DNA of 64,000 nt. Source: Lepidodermella squamata. Lineage: Eukaryota > Gastrotricha. Where the stretch lies: positions 992,001 to 1,056,000 of the forward strand of contig JBLDXI010000030.1 in NCBI GenBank assembly GCA_047495785.1, read 5' to 3'. Below are positions 34,493 through 45,530 of the stretch, piece by piece. Within the stretch, counting starts at the first letter, position 1, and each line of letters begins with the position of its first letter. A model generated the notes under the pieces. It saw only the letters and a list, made by a program, of their open reading frames with translations. It did not search any database and was not told the DNA's origin. A program made the position numbers and the translations under genes.

Positions 34493-35792
34493 TTAGGCTG
34501 TCATTAATATGTAGAGGACAATATCGGCGAGGCACGTTGATATGCTGACAATAATGCCCAGTATGAGATCAAGCAATCGAATTGCTGTAATTTTCATGGA
34601 ACAAAACTTGAAAACTTTTTGATTCCCGTGTTGTGCTTGGTTAGACACCATCAACATGTAGCAGGTTAGAGCCATCCCAATGACGTACTTCATAGCTATT
34701 CCAACGACAAGGTAAATAACTTCCGAAGTCGACGGAACCTGAGTAGCTAATAAGCCAAGAGTGACAGAGTTAGCTAAGACCACAGTCATGCTGAATGCTG
34801 GCCTGTCCGGCATATCAGGCGGCATAATCAGGCAGAACAATTGGGTGATGAAGAAGCCATAGGTCGGGACGAAAATTGTTGTAACGTAATAACTTGCCAG
34901 GCGCTTAAACTTAATCCCCAGGTTGATTTCATACTGCTTGAAGTTATCGCCATGCTTCCCAGCGAATTTATCAAAGGTTGAAATATCGGAATCCCAATCT
35001 TGTAGAAGCCATATATCATTTTCAGGCATGAAGTTTTCCAATGGCTTGAATTCGAGTACTTCATATTCCGACACGTCGACAGTGTCGACCGGCCATAGAT
35101 TCAAAGAACAATTGAAGACATCGAATGGGAACTTTGCGAACGAAGTGTCGCAGATCGATGTTATGCTACCGAACGCTTCCAAGCTTCCATAAAATTGTCG
35201 ATCCTCTGTCAAGCCGGCTTTCGCGTTCCTTGTCATTCTAACGATAATATAGATTAAAATGATACATTCAGGTTCAAAGATTGTTGATTACGATTCGAAT
35301 GGAAAGTTGGTCGCGAATCCATTTTCGTGGGAAACCACGGGGTACCATATCGGTTTTTCATCCGGTTTCCCGAGAGGCATGGGGAAAGAAGCCAGAGTCG
35401 AGTTATTCGCGCAAGCTCTACGTGAAAATTCAGTGTTCAAGCTCGAACAATTGATTGGCTTTCCGCAGTTGTAGAGCCATTCGAAGCGGAAAACTCCACT
35501 CAAGGTCATCCTTGTTGGAACATTTTTTTCGTTTTCTTTTTAAGAAGAATCAAATGACGTCGACTCACGTTTTTGACATATCAATGATATTGACGAAACG
35601 GATTGTTACGACTCTGATGGACACTTTGAGCTTCTTACCGCATCTCCACTGACTTTCAGCTGGCAGATTAGATGAAGCTGAATCAGGACTGGCTTCCATG
35701 AGGTCAGCTCGAATTGTTTCGACATCAGAAATCGAGTTGGAAGGCCTAATCGAGATGGCTAAAACCACGATCAGAGCGTGGTTTACCTTCAT
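34493..35792 (-). CDS. Cys-loop ligand-gated ion channel subunit, array A (395 aa, intact)
   Basis: Exons are 35569-35792, 35292-35510 and 34493-35237 (224, 219 and 745 nt), with introns of 58 and 54 bp and both junctions phase 2. The signal peptide MKVNHALIVVLAI leads into DVETIRADLMEASPDSASS. The Cys loop is CDTSFAKFPFDVFNC. The pre-M1 strand is KFKRLASYYVTTIF; the subgroup usually has FRRK or FQRQ. M2 follows MPPDMPDRPAF, and M4 ends DIVLYILMTA. It is the most upstream gene of array A in the direction of transcription. Its nearest relative by eye is 24296-26568. Confidence 0.93.
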
Positions 35793-36265
35793 CCTTATGT
35801 CGCTGTAAGCTGAAATTCCTTATTGGTATTGTGATGATGATGCTGCAGTCAGATCAAAAACCAGACTTCATTGTTTGCATTCGATTATTTGATTGAAAAG
35901 CATACAATTCCGATGTATGGAGTTAGCTTGATTGCTAACGGTGTGCTGCCTCATCCGGCATCCGATATCACTGATCTTATGCTATTGACTCAACATCGTT
36001 TATGATGAGTTCCTACCGAATTGCCGCCTTCTTATTCTCAAATTCTGAGCATCTAAGTTCAACCGTATTTCCAAAACGCATGCGTCAACCCAGGTTCCAA
36101 CCAAATGTTGGTGAACTTCAGGAAAAATTGCTCTGTTTAAGCAGAACCATAAGCAGAATATTACATTTTACAATTTGTGAGGAAATCCCCTTTATAGCCC
36201 ATCTAAACAGACATATCTAGAGAGACAAGAGACTTTCCATTGAAAAATATTCTGTAAAAAAGATT
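35793..36265. other. Intergenic, nothing recognised
   Basis: The boundary between channel array A and the Ig-type gene. The first 200 bp are the channel promoter flank. I see no other element. Confidence 0.4.
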
Positions 36266-38493
36266 TTATTCACAATTTTCTACACTATAATCAATGCCAG
36301 AAATAGAAAGAAGGCAAGTACAGTCGTTGACTCTCGAACTGTTGATGCGTGACCATCCTTCACCCCAATGGTTCCTACAAACATTTCTGAGTTTAAAATC
36401 AGAACTTGGTGACTCAATTTTCTTACTTATCGCTTCATATGCTGTACTACCCAGCGGCGCTGTGCGGAGTGAAAATGGCACTTCTAGCTTACGATTCGAC
36501 GGCCAGCTATACTCGAGCCGGATAATGAAAACTCCCTTGAACTTGTCAGTTTGATTCGCGGGTAACGCAGTTCCATTGAACGTTACACTTAGGGTCAAAG
36601 GGTATTGAGCACTGGTTGTAGTCGTCACATTCTTAGAAATGACCAAAGTCAAAATTACTAGCGATATGACAGGTAAAACTTACAAATGGTCCATTTGTGA
36701 TGTTACTCATCGCTAGTACAATCCCGTCCTTGTAAAGAATCGCAATAGGCTGGCATATCGGCGCTTCATTCGTCAAAGCCTGCTGGTTCGTAGAACAGGG
36801 TGTCACATCAATGCCACGGCATTGAATTCGAAACTGATTCAACGCGTTGTTCTTCAAATTCAGATCAACGTAAGCTCCGTTCGGCGAGATGGCGGTATTC
36901 AGGTTCAAATCTTGCATCGTACAATTCGTAGTTGCGTAGACCTTTAGGAAGTAAAATCCGTAGATCGGCTGGCCAGAATTTGCAGGGTCGATTGAGCAAC
37001 GGTAACTGCCCTCGTTTTCTAACTTCATTTTAGCTATTATAAGGCGATTTTTCCCAGATGTAGCATTGGTCAGTATCCTATAAGAGCTGTCGTTCACCAG
37101 AATTTGGTAGCTACCCATGTTTGAGCTTCTGAACTCCCAGATAGGAATCGTGTTGTTGGCCGTTGCAGGGTCGATATCGCAGTTTAGAGTCAAATTAGCT
37201 TCCTCCTCCCGCACGCTGATTGACCGGAACTGGCTTTCATCCGAAAATCTGAAGCCCTGCTGAATTTCGATGTTGACTGAAGTTTGAGCTTGTCTATTCA
37301 ATGGAGAGAAGCAGGTGTAGGATATAGCATTGGTCTTTGAAGAAGGGGAAGATGTTGTTGACTGGGGAGATGATGATGGGATTAATTTTGACAGGTCAAC
37401 TGTACAGCTTGGAGAACTGGCGCAGTCGGTTGGGTCATTGATGCATGTCATGACTTGGCTTTGCATTTGATATGTCACACTGAAAATGTAAAAAATATAC
37501 CTTAAAATCTTTAATAAGAGTTGAAAAATCGAAAAATACCGAAATATCGGGTATTACCGGATTTTTCGCGAAATTTGAATGCAAAATGTCTTACTTGTAA
37601 AAATCGTTACTGAGAGTTTGCAAGCAGGTGATAATTGGGCAAAATTGGACGAAGTTGAATTTTCCAGACAACGGCCCAATCGCTGAGACTTTTTGGGTTC
37701 CGAACGAGGCGAGGGACGGGTGATTCGTGCACTGGTCGATGATTTCGTAAGTTGAAGGCCTAGCTACACTTCTCGGCAATGGGTCGTTCTGGAAGAAATT
37801 CAATCGCCAAGTCCTGACAGCAATGTAAGCAACTCGGCTTTCGTCGAAAATACGGCAGGTGATGTTACCAGCTCGGTTTGCCATGTCCAGATTTGGCTGG
37901 AAGAACATTTTGCCCGACATGTCCCATGCCATTGTAGTTTGGTAAGATTCGGATTTAGCGATTCCGGCTTGGTTACGGAACTGGTAAGTCCAGAGATATA
38001 ACCCAAGTCTCGTCTGGTTTCGGCGATCTTTGCAGGTGAACAAAACATCTGGCACTACGTCAGATGAAGGGCCATTGACGCTACCAGGGTACATAAGATA
38101 AGCCTCCTCAAAAACTGAAAACAAATCAAATTACGTTTGGCAAATTCAAGAATGCAAAATTACCTTCTATCGGTAATGGTGAGAGTTTAGGAGGCTGTGG
38201 TATCATGAAAGGAACTCCCGATACTGAGCCAACACAATCTCTATTCATATCGAGTTTTGGCTGAGAAAACATGCTAGAAAATTCAGAAAATCGGATTCTT
38301 GAAACATTTATAAGTAATTAGCTTACGTAGAAGGTAAATTCCAATCATTGGTCATTCGGCACGGTGTATCGCCAAAGGGAGAATCGACATAAGGAGGATA
38401 CAGCACAAGTCCAGCTGATTTCTGGGCAGCGACAAAACCGAGTGAAGATAGTGAATAAATCACTGATAAAATTGACAATGAGGTAGCTGTCAT
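36266..38493 (-). CDS. Secreted protein with an Ig-like domain (652 aa, five exons)
   Basis: Exons are 38327-38493, 38164-38273, 37595-38114, 36684-37479 and 36266-36631 (intron phases 2, 1, 2, 0). The joined frame is open for 653 codons. For the last junction I chose the acceptor before AATGTGACG because the nearer AG would give an immediate stop. Residues 1-23 are a signal peptide. An Ig-like domain spans about 345-445, with Cys366, Trp380 and an EGSYRC motif ending at Cys427. Flanking regions are rich in Cys and N-glycosylation sequons but match nothing I know. There is no transmembrane helix or GPI-like tail, so the product is probably secreted. Introns are 49-115 bp. It could be an immune or adhesion protein; that is only inference. 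Confidence 0.8.
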
Positions 38494-39648
38494 AGCAGAA
38501 AAACACCTATCAAATTACGGAACAAATGCTGGTCAAAATGTCTCGTCAAAGAGATTGGGTGATTTACGATAATCAAATGGAAAATAACAGAATTCTGCTG
38601 TCGTCGGTATTTCAAGACTAGGTGCATTTGCGGTTACTTCAATAGCTACGCATGTCAATCTTGAAATGCTGTAGTCAACAAAAAGAAGGAATCTTATTCT
38701 TCAATTGTTTCGACCGCAATTCAACTCGAGGAATTAACAAGAAAAAACGCGCAAGTTGGCATATTTTTTCATCATGCCTCTACACACATCCACAGGAGTC
38801 TTCATTTTGGTACTTCAATTCATAAAAAATTCAGAATTATTCGTTTAATTCTTAATATCCCGGTGAAGATTTCAGTTTCTCATGTTTAAGACCCCCATCT
38901 CAGTTGGCAAGTGGATTCTAGCGTAGAATTGATTGCGTCGCGTATATTCATGTGTGTTGTCACTACACATGCTACTACGGCGTGCTCTTGTGTATGTGTG
39001 CATGCATGCTGTGGCCAGGTATATTCTTGTATATGCGACGCGCGTGCTTTCTGTTTTTTTCGCATTTACACACACACACACACATGATTACTACATACTG
39101 GGCGTGTGTGTGGTGCGCGCGTAAAAAAGCAATATAAAACGCATAAAAAACGCGCTCAATTTACATACTATTTTTGTGTGCGCGTGTTATTGTGTAGAGG
39201 GAAAACTGTATACTTAATATAGTCACTTGAAGAAAGAAATCCTGCAAACGCAAAGTCAAAACCACGGTCATCAAAACCTAAGAATTTCGTTATTTTATTA
39301 ATTTAGAAACGTTGGACTTTTCTCATCAATCATCCATTACATGTTCGGCCTTTTTCATTTCGAGTGAGAGATGTAAATGAATTTCCTCCATCCTGTTCAA
39401 AGATTTCGCAGGCTTTCGAAGTTATGAACTTCGACATGGCACAATAAGCTTTATTCTATTCGATTAAAGGAATTGTGAAGCCGTATTACAGAATAACAAT
39501 TCAATCATTCGATAAATCCTCAGCATGGACAAATCCTCAGATACACTTAATGATAATGCGCCCTTTAATGTTAAAAAATGATTAAAATTTGAAAAATGGC
39601 GAAAGTCTGTCTCATTGATCACTTCGTTCTTTACTGTCTGTCTACCTT
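38494..39648. other. Intergenic with TG/CA-rich stretch
   Basis: There is no gene. Around 38945-39195 the sequence is rich in TGTG/CACA and CGCG steps, including a (CA)n run near 39068. An AATAAA on the minus strand near 39450 probably serves the cysteine-rich gene that follows. Confidence 0.5.
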
Positions 39649-40557
39649 TCACCGGCCTTGATAAATGTTAGGAGCTTGAACGATAACTGCAGCCTCGGTA
39701 GCGCTCGCCTCATTCCTACGTTGCTGGTCTTCGAAGTCCCACGTTGCGACTCCATCCATGAAATTTCGCATATTGCAATATTTAAACGCGTTGCACTGCG
39801 ACAGGCAGCAGTCACATTGCAACTTGGACCCAGGCACATTCGGCTGATCACCGGTTGCACCAAGTCTTGGCTGGAAGAATCCGAAAACAGACGGCGAGCA
39901 AAGGGACCGCGATGTGTTATCACATCTCGCAAAATTATTTATGAGTGGCGAAGTGTCTCTCAAAGCATCCGCGTAACGAAGGCATCTGAAACAACCTGAG
40001 CTCCCTCGAGATTCATCCCCGTTATTCCCGTTGAAGCACCTCAGGTTTTGAAGACTCTGCGGCGGGGCGTTGTTCATGTAACTGAAGCGAAGAGTCTCCT
40101 GAAACAAATCTCTAGCTGTTGCTAGGTAGCCACTCCCACGCTCCGTGCAGAAATTGGCATCGTTACAGGAATCAGTACAACATTGGCATATACTTTGCCG
40201 ACCAGAAAAAGTGTAATTGAACTGAAGCTTCGGTTTGCAAAGTGATAGGTTTATAGGCTCTGGGTTTGTCGGCCGGTTTCCGCTAGGTGTCCGATTAGAA
40301 AAGCACTGCCAATAGTGGCGGTATCTCGAAAGGCCGGGTGATGTTGGAATTGCCTCGGTTAGCGTCCTTTTCATGCAGGCTTGGCAATCATCCACGCGAA
40401 CTGCTCTTGTATAAAACTGAGCCAGTGGGTCTGAAGATAGACCTGAATCATCCGTAGGTCGAGTGTAGTCGATCACGCCGCTGTAGCAAGAAATTGCTCC
40501 CGATTTTTGCGCTGAAAATCCAAGGAAGACAGTCAAAGCAGCTAGGAACGTTATCAT
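39649..40557 (-). CDS. Secreted protein with two 10-cysteine modules (302 aa)
   Basis: One uninterrupted frame. The signal peptide covers about residues 1-21 (MITFLAALTVFLGFSAQ). The mature protein contains two copies of a ten-cysteine module, Cys at 24, 58, 61, 85, 107, 124, 126, 127, 131, 137 and at 174, 189, 192, 212, 220, 248, 250, 251, 255, 261. Both copies share a CxxC pair and end in CxCCxxxCxxxxxC with identical spacing, so the protein arose by internal duplication. I do not recognise the module. A fully disulfide-paired extracellular protein is the safest reading. The gene is divergent from the astacin gene, about 370 bp apart. Confidence 0.82.
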   Translation of the reverse strand: MITFLAALTVFLGFSAQKSGAISCYSGVIDYTRPTDDSGLSSDPLAQFYTRAVRVDDCQACMKRTLTEAIPTSPGLSRYRHYWQCFSNRTPSGNRPTNPEPINLSLCKPKLQFNYTFSGRQSICQCCTDSCNDANFCTERGSGYLATARDLFQETLRFSYMNNAPPQSLQNLRCFNGNNGDESRGSSGCFRCLRYADALRDTSPLINNFARCDNTSRSLCSPSVFGFFQPRLGATGDQPNVPGSKLQCDCCLSQCNAFKYCNMRNFMDGVATWDFEDQQRRNEASATEAAVIVQAPNIYQGR

Positions 40558-40927
40558 TTTGTTCAGGTAAATAGAAATATCAAAAATGTTGTTCTTAATT
40601 CAGACTGCATTGGCAGGTGGGAGCTGGTCACGTTTCTCAAATTGTTCTTGCTTTTTTTGTTGTTTTCAACGACAAGTTTAGCCACGAATTTTGCTTTTCA
40701 TTTGCTTTTTTACTGTCAAATTATGAGTAAAATGTTTGTCTTTTCAAACGATCGGAGAAAAGAAAAATTTCTTTCCTTTTTTCTATTATTTTTAATTTGT
40801 TTTGGCCAGATGTGGCGTGATCGATCGAGGTGTTGCTTTTCTTACGAATTGCAACAAAAAACATCATTACCTCAGAGGTAATTCGTGACGCTAAATTAGA
40901 TATTCAAATGTACACAAACACAAAGGC
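40558..40927. promoter_or_regulatory. Shared 5' region of two divergent genes
   Basis: This 370-bp gap separates the starts of the minus-strand cysteine-rich gene and the plus-strand astacin-UBR gene, so it must hold both promoters unless an unseen upstream exon exists. I see no clear TATA box. Confidence 0.35.
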
Positions 40928-42250
40928 ATGCATATCTCACACGTGCCCGCGTTGCTAGGCAACACGAGCCTAAAACAGCAAGTTATCGATGTCGGATCGC
41001 GTAATTCGAGGCGAGATACGATCAAAAACACATCAGCGTGTCTAATGGAGCCAGCGGGTGGCGCTCGGAGTAGCCACGACACGTTGCATCAAGAATCGCA
41101 ATTAAACATGCTTAAATCGCCTCGTAGATCTAGCATTAGCGTGCCGTCTTACCAGGCGGAAGAAAGCTCATGCAAACCGCCCCAAGGCGATGTTGAAACA
41201 AAGCTAGATCGCAAATGGCCGGAGGGTATCATACCGTACGAGGTCGATTTCAAATCGTTCGAAGACAACGGCGGGCATCATTTGATCGAACTCATTGAAT
41301 GGGCGATTACCGAACAGTTCAACTCTAGGACGAGATGCATCCGCTTCATACCGCGAGATCCTAACAACTACAAAGACTACGTCTCATTCAGGTTCAACCT
41401 GATTACTAGCCAATCAGGGATTGGAAGAACAGGCGGCCGGCAGCGAATCTACCTCACATCTTCGACCTCCCCCGGGTCGTTACTCCACGAAATCATGCAT
41501 ACGTTAGGCTTCATGCATGAGCACTTCCCTAGACGGTTGAGTGAACGCTACGTAACGATTAAACCTCAAGGCAACTCATTTTACAAGTCAAATTTGAGAT
41601 ATGATGGAGAGTGGCAGTTACTACTCGGCTGTATCGATGATTCATCAGTTCTGAGGCAGCCATGCGGAACGACGATCAACCTACGTCACGGTCGGCCGGG
41701 TTTCAAACGGGACTACGAAAATGAGGGCCTGAGTGAAGGTGATATTGCGAATATTCGACTTTTATACGACGAACCGAGTTGCACCTACGACCATTTCGGC
41801 GAAAAGTTCTTCCCTCAAGACTACATGGAATGCATAACCTGCTGGGGTGAGAATACAAACAACGGCGTTTGTCTATTTTGCGCTGAAAATCATCATCAGG
41901 GTCACAATTTGGTCTACCGAAAACAGCGGGAAGATATAACAAATGTAGTCCGGAGCCGGGACTGGTTCGTTTGTGAATGCGGCCGCGAGCAGCATTTAAT
42001 CCAAGTCTGCACGAAAACCCACCGAAACCAATCGCGTTACATCTGCCTGCAGTGCTTTAAAGTGGATCTATGCAAATGGCCATGCGCCGCGCAGAAGAAG
42101 CCAGGCATTTGTGTTAACTGCGCGAAGAGGTGCCATTTTGGTCATGATGTGAGGTTCTATGCATCGAATGAAGCGTTTTCGTGTGATTGTGGGGATCAAA
42201 AAGAGGGCATGGCGCCTTGCCGAGCTAGGTCTGATAGCTATTTCAAATAA
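40928..42250 (+). CDS. Astacin-type zinc metalloprotease fused to two UBR-type zinc-finger boxes (440 aa)
   Basis: One open frame without introns. Residues about 97-282 form an astacin (M12A) domain. It begins WPEGIIPYEV and carries the zinc motif HEIMHTLGFMHE at 187-198, with all three His ligands and the catalytic Glu. It ends with an LSEGDIANIRLLY block. The Met-turn, normally SxMHY, appears as SSVLRQ: both the Met and the Tyr ligand are absent. From Cys285 two Cys/His-rich units follow. Each has the order C, CxxC, GxCxxC, H..GH, C(E/D)CG, C, the pattern of UBR boxes, which in ubiquitin ligases bind N-degron termini and are closest here to the UBR7 style. There is no signal peptide at this start, so either an upstream exon is missed or the protein is cytosolic. 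Polyadenylation signal near 42294. A damaged partial copy lies at 48338. Confidence 0.85.
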   Translation: MHISHVPALLGNTSLKQQVIDVGSRNSRRDTIKNTSACLMEPAGGARSSHDTLHQESQLNMLKSPRRSSISVPSYQAEESSCKPPQGDVETKLDRKWPEGIIPYEVDFKSFEDNGGHHLIELIEWAITEQFNSRTRCIRFIPRDPNNYKDYVSFRFNLITSQSGIGRTGGRQRIYLTSSTSPGSLLHEIMHTLGFMHEHFPRRLSERYVTIKPQGNSFYKSNLRYDGEWQLLLGCIDDSSVLRQPCGTTINLRHGRPGFKRDYENEGLSEGDIANIRLLYDEPSCTYDHFGEKFFPQDYMECITCWGENTNNGVCLFCAENHHQGHNLVYRKQREDITNVVRSRDWFVCECGREQHLIQVCTKTHRNQSRYICLQCFKVDLCKWPCAAQKKPGICVNCAKRCHFGHDVRFYASNEAFSCDCGDQKEGMAPCRARSDSYFK

Positions 42251-43608
42251 TACTCTTGCCACTTTCGTGCTATTACTGCTATCTGAATTTCATAATAAAA
42301 CAGCGTTAAAATTGAAAGCATTGGACTTTGGATTGGAATTTTGATTATTTTTTTATTTATTTTTGTATTCATAAAGTTGAAATCAACCGCCCCGAAAACT
42401 GTCGAAAACAGATGAAATTGGAATTTTGTGACCGCTTTTGTTTGACGAAGGAGCGACGAGTTTAGACTCATTTAAAAGCCAGCAAAAATTACTATCAGGT
42501 GTAACATTTTCATTCATTTTGGATGAGACAGTTTTCGTAGAAATGAGAGAAAAATGACCTTTTTAATGCTTAGGTCTAGGCACGCGTTGCTTTAATAAAA
42601 GCACGTTTTTGTTTACTTAGCAGATGGTGGCATTTGCACCGCGAGATTTTGACAACATTACAGGATCGAGAGTTTCACATCTTAACCTTTATCTATGACG
42701 GCAAGGCTCATGTCAGTAGAATGACGTCGAATAATGTTCATCTTGTTTACATGACTCCAGCAAATTTCATCGCAGCAATTCACCATTTTTCAGGATAATT
42801 CAAAAATTGAATTCATGATTTTTCAACGCGCACTAGAAGCTATCTTTAATGGCGCCCGATAATTTCTATTAATTTGGATATTTTGTAAAAAGAAGGATTC
42901 ATATGACCGAAAATAAGTGAAAAGTTGGGTTTAGCGACAATTTTGACATCGTGAGATTTTGATGCCGCTTTCAAGATCAGTTAACGAGGAGTCGAATGTT
43001 AAATAAAATAGGTTGATATTCATCAGGGTTGCCGAGAAAATGGGCTTCACAGTTTAGGAATGATAATTTCTCATTTCGAAAAATGCACGCTTAAAATATT
43101 TGAGTTTTCAAAACCTATATTAAAAATCCCTCGCGCAATAAATTCTGATTTCTGATGTTATATTTTTCATGCGATGTTGACATTTCTCAGGACAATCTGA
43201 GGTGAGGAAGCTCGCTATATATTCAAAAATGTTGTCGGGATCCAGCTAGTTTCTCTAGGACAACCTCAATCAATGGCATTTTCCAGAGCATCTCTGGGGT
43301 TTTCCGTGTTTTAAGGCGGATGGGAGCATCCTTGAGTTCTGAAATTTGAAAATTCAAAATCCTCAATAAAAACTGAGTAAAGACATCTAGGAATCTAAGA
43401 ATCGTCCCTCCTCAAGTCAATACACACGTTTTGCCATTTGCTTGAAAATACAGAAAATACGCCAAACCCCTGTTTTCACTTATTTTCGGTCATATAGGAA
43501 ATTTGGAAATTTACTTGAAATTGACGTCATTTTAGTCAATTATAGTTAATAATACGAATGCCACAGGAACAGTTAATTAGTGTCGCCCTACCTCGCGCGG
43601 TCAAGTGG
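42251..43608. other. Intergenic, nothing recognised
   Basis: A+T-rich sequence with no supported gene. A CATATGACCGAAAATAAGTGAAAA segment near 42900 appears inverted near 43475-43495, a possible remnant of an inverted-repeat element of about 0.6 kb. Confidence 0.35.
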
Positions 43609-43754
43609 CCGCGCGCGCGTGCCTACGTAACAAATGAGAACTACACACGCACAAACTTCGGTTCGGAGAGCCCCACAACAGCTCTCCGAAGCGACTCCGA
43701 ACCTAAGTTTGTGCGTGTGTAGTTCTCATTTGTTACGTAGGCACGCGCGCGCGG
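43609..43754. mobile_element. 146-bp near-perfect hairpin element
   Basis: The left arm 43609-43668 (CCGCGCGCGCGTGCCTACGT and on) and right arm 43695-43754 are inverse copies with one mismatch in about 60 bp. The 26-bp loop contains a second small hairpin. ACTTCGGAG-type words continue to 43870, where GCGATTACG is repeated. This is probably a foldback element or its remnant. Confidence 0.8.
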
Positions 43755-43914
43755 CAACTTGTTCTAGCTTCGAGCGCGCGTTTGTGAACGAAAATCTCAA
43801 ACTTCGGTCAGCGATTACGCAACTTCGGAGAGCGATTACGAAACTTCGGAGACTAAAACTTCGGACACGTCTCCGAATCAGATTTTGAACGTAACATTAC
43901 GTGGTCCTTGATTA

Positions 43915-44192
43915 CATTGATTTTTGATATGATCCCGAAAACTTCGGATCACGTCTACCTCGTGTACATGGCTCGTGTTCATGACTAAATTTATCGTTTC
44001 AGTCCTTATCATCGCCTACTCTTGTTTGAGTCCCAGTAACCCCGAATCACTGAAATCTCGAATAGTCGAAATTATAACCAAATGCATTTCTATAACAATC
44101 CACGCCTTTTAGACCTGGCAATGTCTGATGTGCCTGGCCTGATTGTGATGACCATTGACGCAGGTTTCTTCTCGCTGATGTTATCCTATATT
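43915..44192 (+). pseudogene. Array B channel fragment (M2 end to M4)
   Basis: Translation in shifting frames gives FDMIPKTSDHVYLVYM, the M3-M4 linker words and an M4 end (SLMLSY). It is frame-broken near the start of M3, and the stop codon is lost. No extracellular domain precedes it. A shorter piece with the same text stands at the same relative place before the gene at 62591. Confidence 0.8.
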
Positions 44193-44723
44193 AAATTCCT
44201 AAACCTTCTTCTCATTTGTTCTTATTTGCCGCACGGCTCGATATTTATTTGACTTTGATTTAGCTAGCGATCTCGGCGTCGCCGGTAAATTTCCTGTCAA
44301 ACATTGATTCTTGAATAAACAAGTGCCCGAGCTGAATGCGAATCATGGAAATTCCTTCACATTAATTGCAGCCCGTTCTAAAAAGCCATTGTGCAATGTA
44401 ATGTGCGAAGCAGCGTGCGTAGTGAAGCGTGAAGCATTCACTATATCGAAGAACTGTCGATCGAAGTTCAGTAAAATGAACTATCAATACTCATTTGTGC
44501 GACGTGTGCGTGCGGCGTGGCCTTCTATACCCTCTGAGGTCGTAAATAGCTCTCATTTCAATTTCGTAAAATGAACTAGAAGCATTTCCTGTGAACTATA
44601 ACAATATAATATATCGGTGGTGAGGCGCCTCGACCCTTTTTAATTGCTAAACGTCGAAAGACAAATTGCAACAATAAATCAGTGTATCAGTGTATTCGAC
44701 CAGAGTAGCAGTTATCCCTAAAT

Positions 44724-45442
44724 ATGAAATCGCTTATAGTTTTGCTTACGGCGGTTGAGCTCGCGTCGATGGAAGCTGATTTGTCGATTGCTGGCAAGCT
44801 TGAGGCAAAATACGCTAAACTTGCCCAGCAATTCGGTCGCGATCCCTACCGACTGATCATGCGGTGTATTTCTACAAAACCTAGCCGGTAATGGTGTATA
44901 TCTTCTTTATCCTCCATCGTTTTGTCGGAATTGACGATGTGGAGCAGAAGCTGTCTTTACTCGCGCAGCTGTCTATGCAGTGGGGGCTGCCATGCGAAAT
45001 TCCGAAATGCCCAGATTTGCTGTCAGAAGCAGAGTGCTTGATGCCCGATTACGAGAAATTGTTCTTCACTGTCCCTGCTCGTGGTATAGGTATATGGACG
45101 CCGGGGATCTCATTTGACAGCTTACGAGTCGACCATTATCGGACGGAAGCTGATTGACTGTCCACTATCCATCCATTCCTTCCCTCATTCTATATGCGCT
45201 ATGATGTTCTCGACCGATTCGACGTATTATGCACAGCCTTCAGTTATCGAAAATTCCCATTTGACACGCAAGCTTGTACGCTAGTCTTCGAATCCCCCAA
45301 TTATCTATGGGATGTGGATCTCGATTTGAAAATGTTTGAAATAGATATTTCAGCTTTAGATACCTTCATAGAGGATACTGAAATATCGTTAGCGTCGTTG
45401 AATAACTCGGATTTAGGCTTGTTTACATCCATTTCAAGGTGA
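44724..45442 (+). pseudogene. Array B channel gene, frameshifted and lacking all membrane segments
   Basis: Starts MKSLIVLLTAVELASMEADLS, like the gene at 62591. The frame breaks near codon 36 in the usual CPAIRSK stretch, and it breaks again after IWTPGI. The Cys loop (CTAFSYRKFPFDTQAC) is present, but homology stops near 45442 before M1. Not functional as a channel. Confidence 0.85.
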
Positions 45443-45464
45443 TAGTTGACAAATGAAAAGTTTG

Positions 45465-45530
45465 TTTTTCAGTCGCGGGCGGGAATCGAACCTCCGGTTC
45501 CTCATTAATCTACATACTCCATTAAGAAAT
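45465..45530 (-). repeat. tRNA-derived fragment
   Basis: On the minus strand GGAGGTTCGATTCCCGCCCGCG contains a good B box. The expected upstream A box is weak and T-arm pairing is imperfect, so this is a tRNA pseudogene or SINE tail rather than a tRNA gene. It lies where the truncated channel pseudogene ends. Confidence 0.4.
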
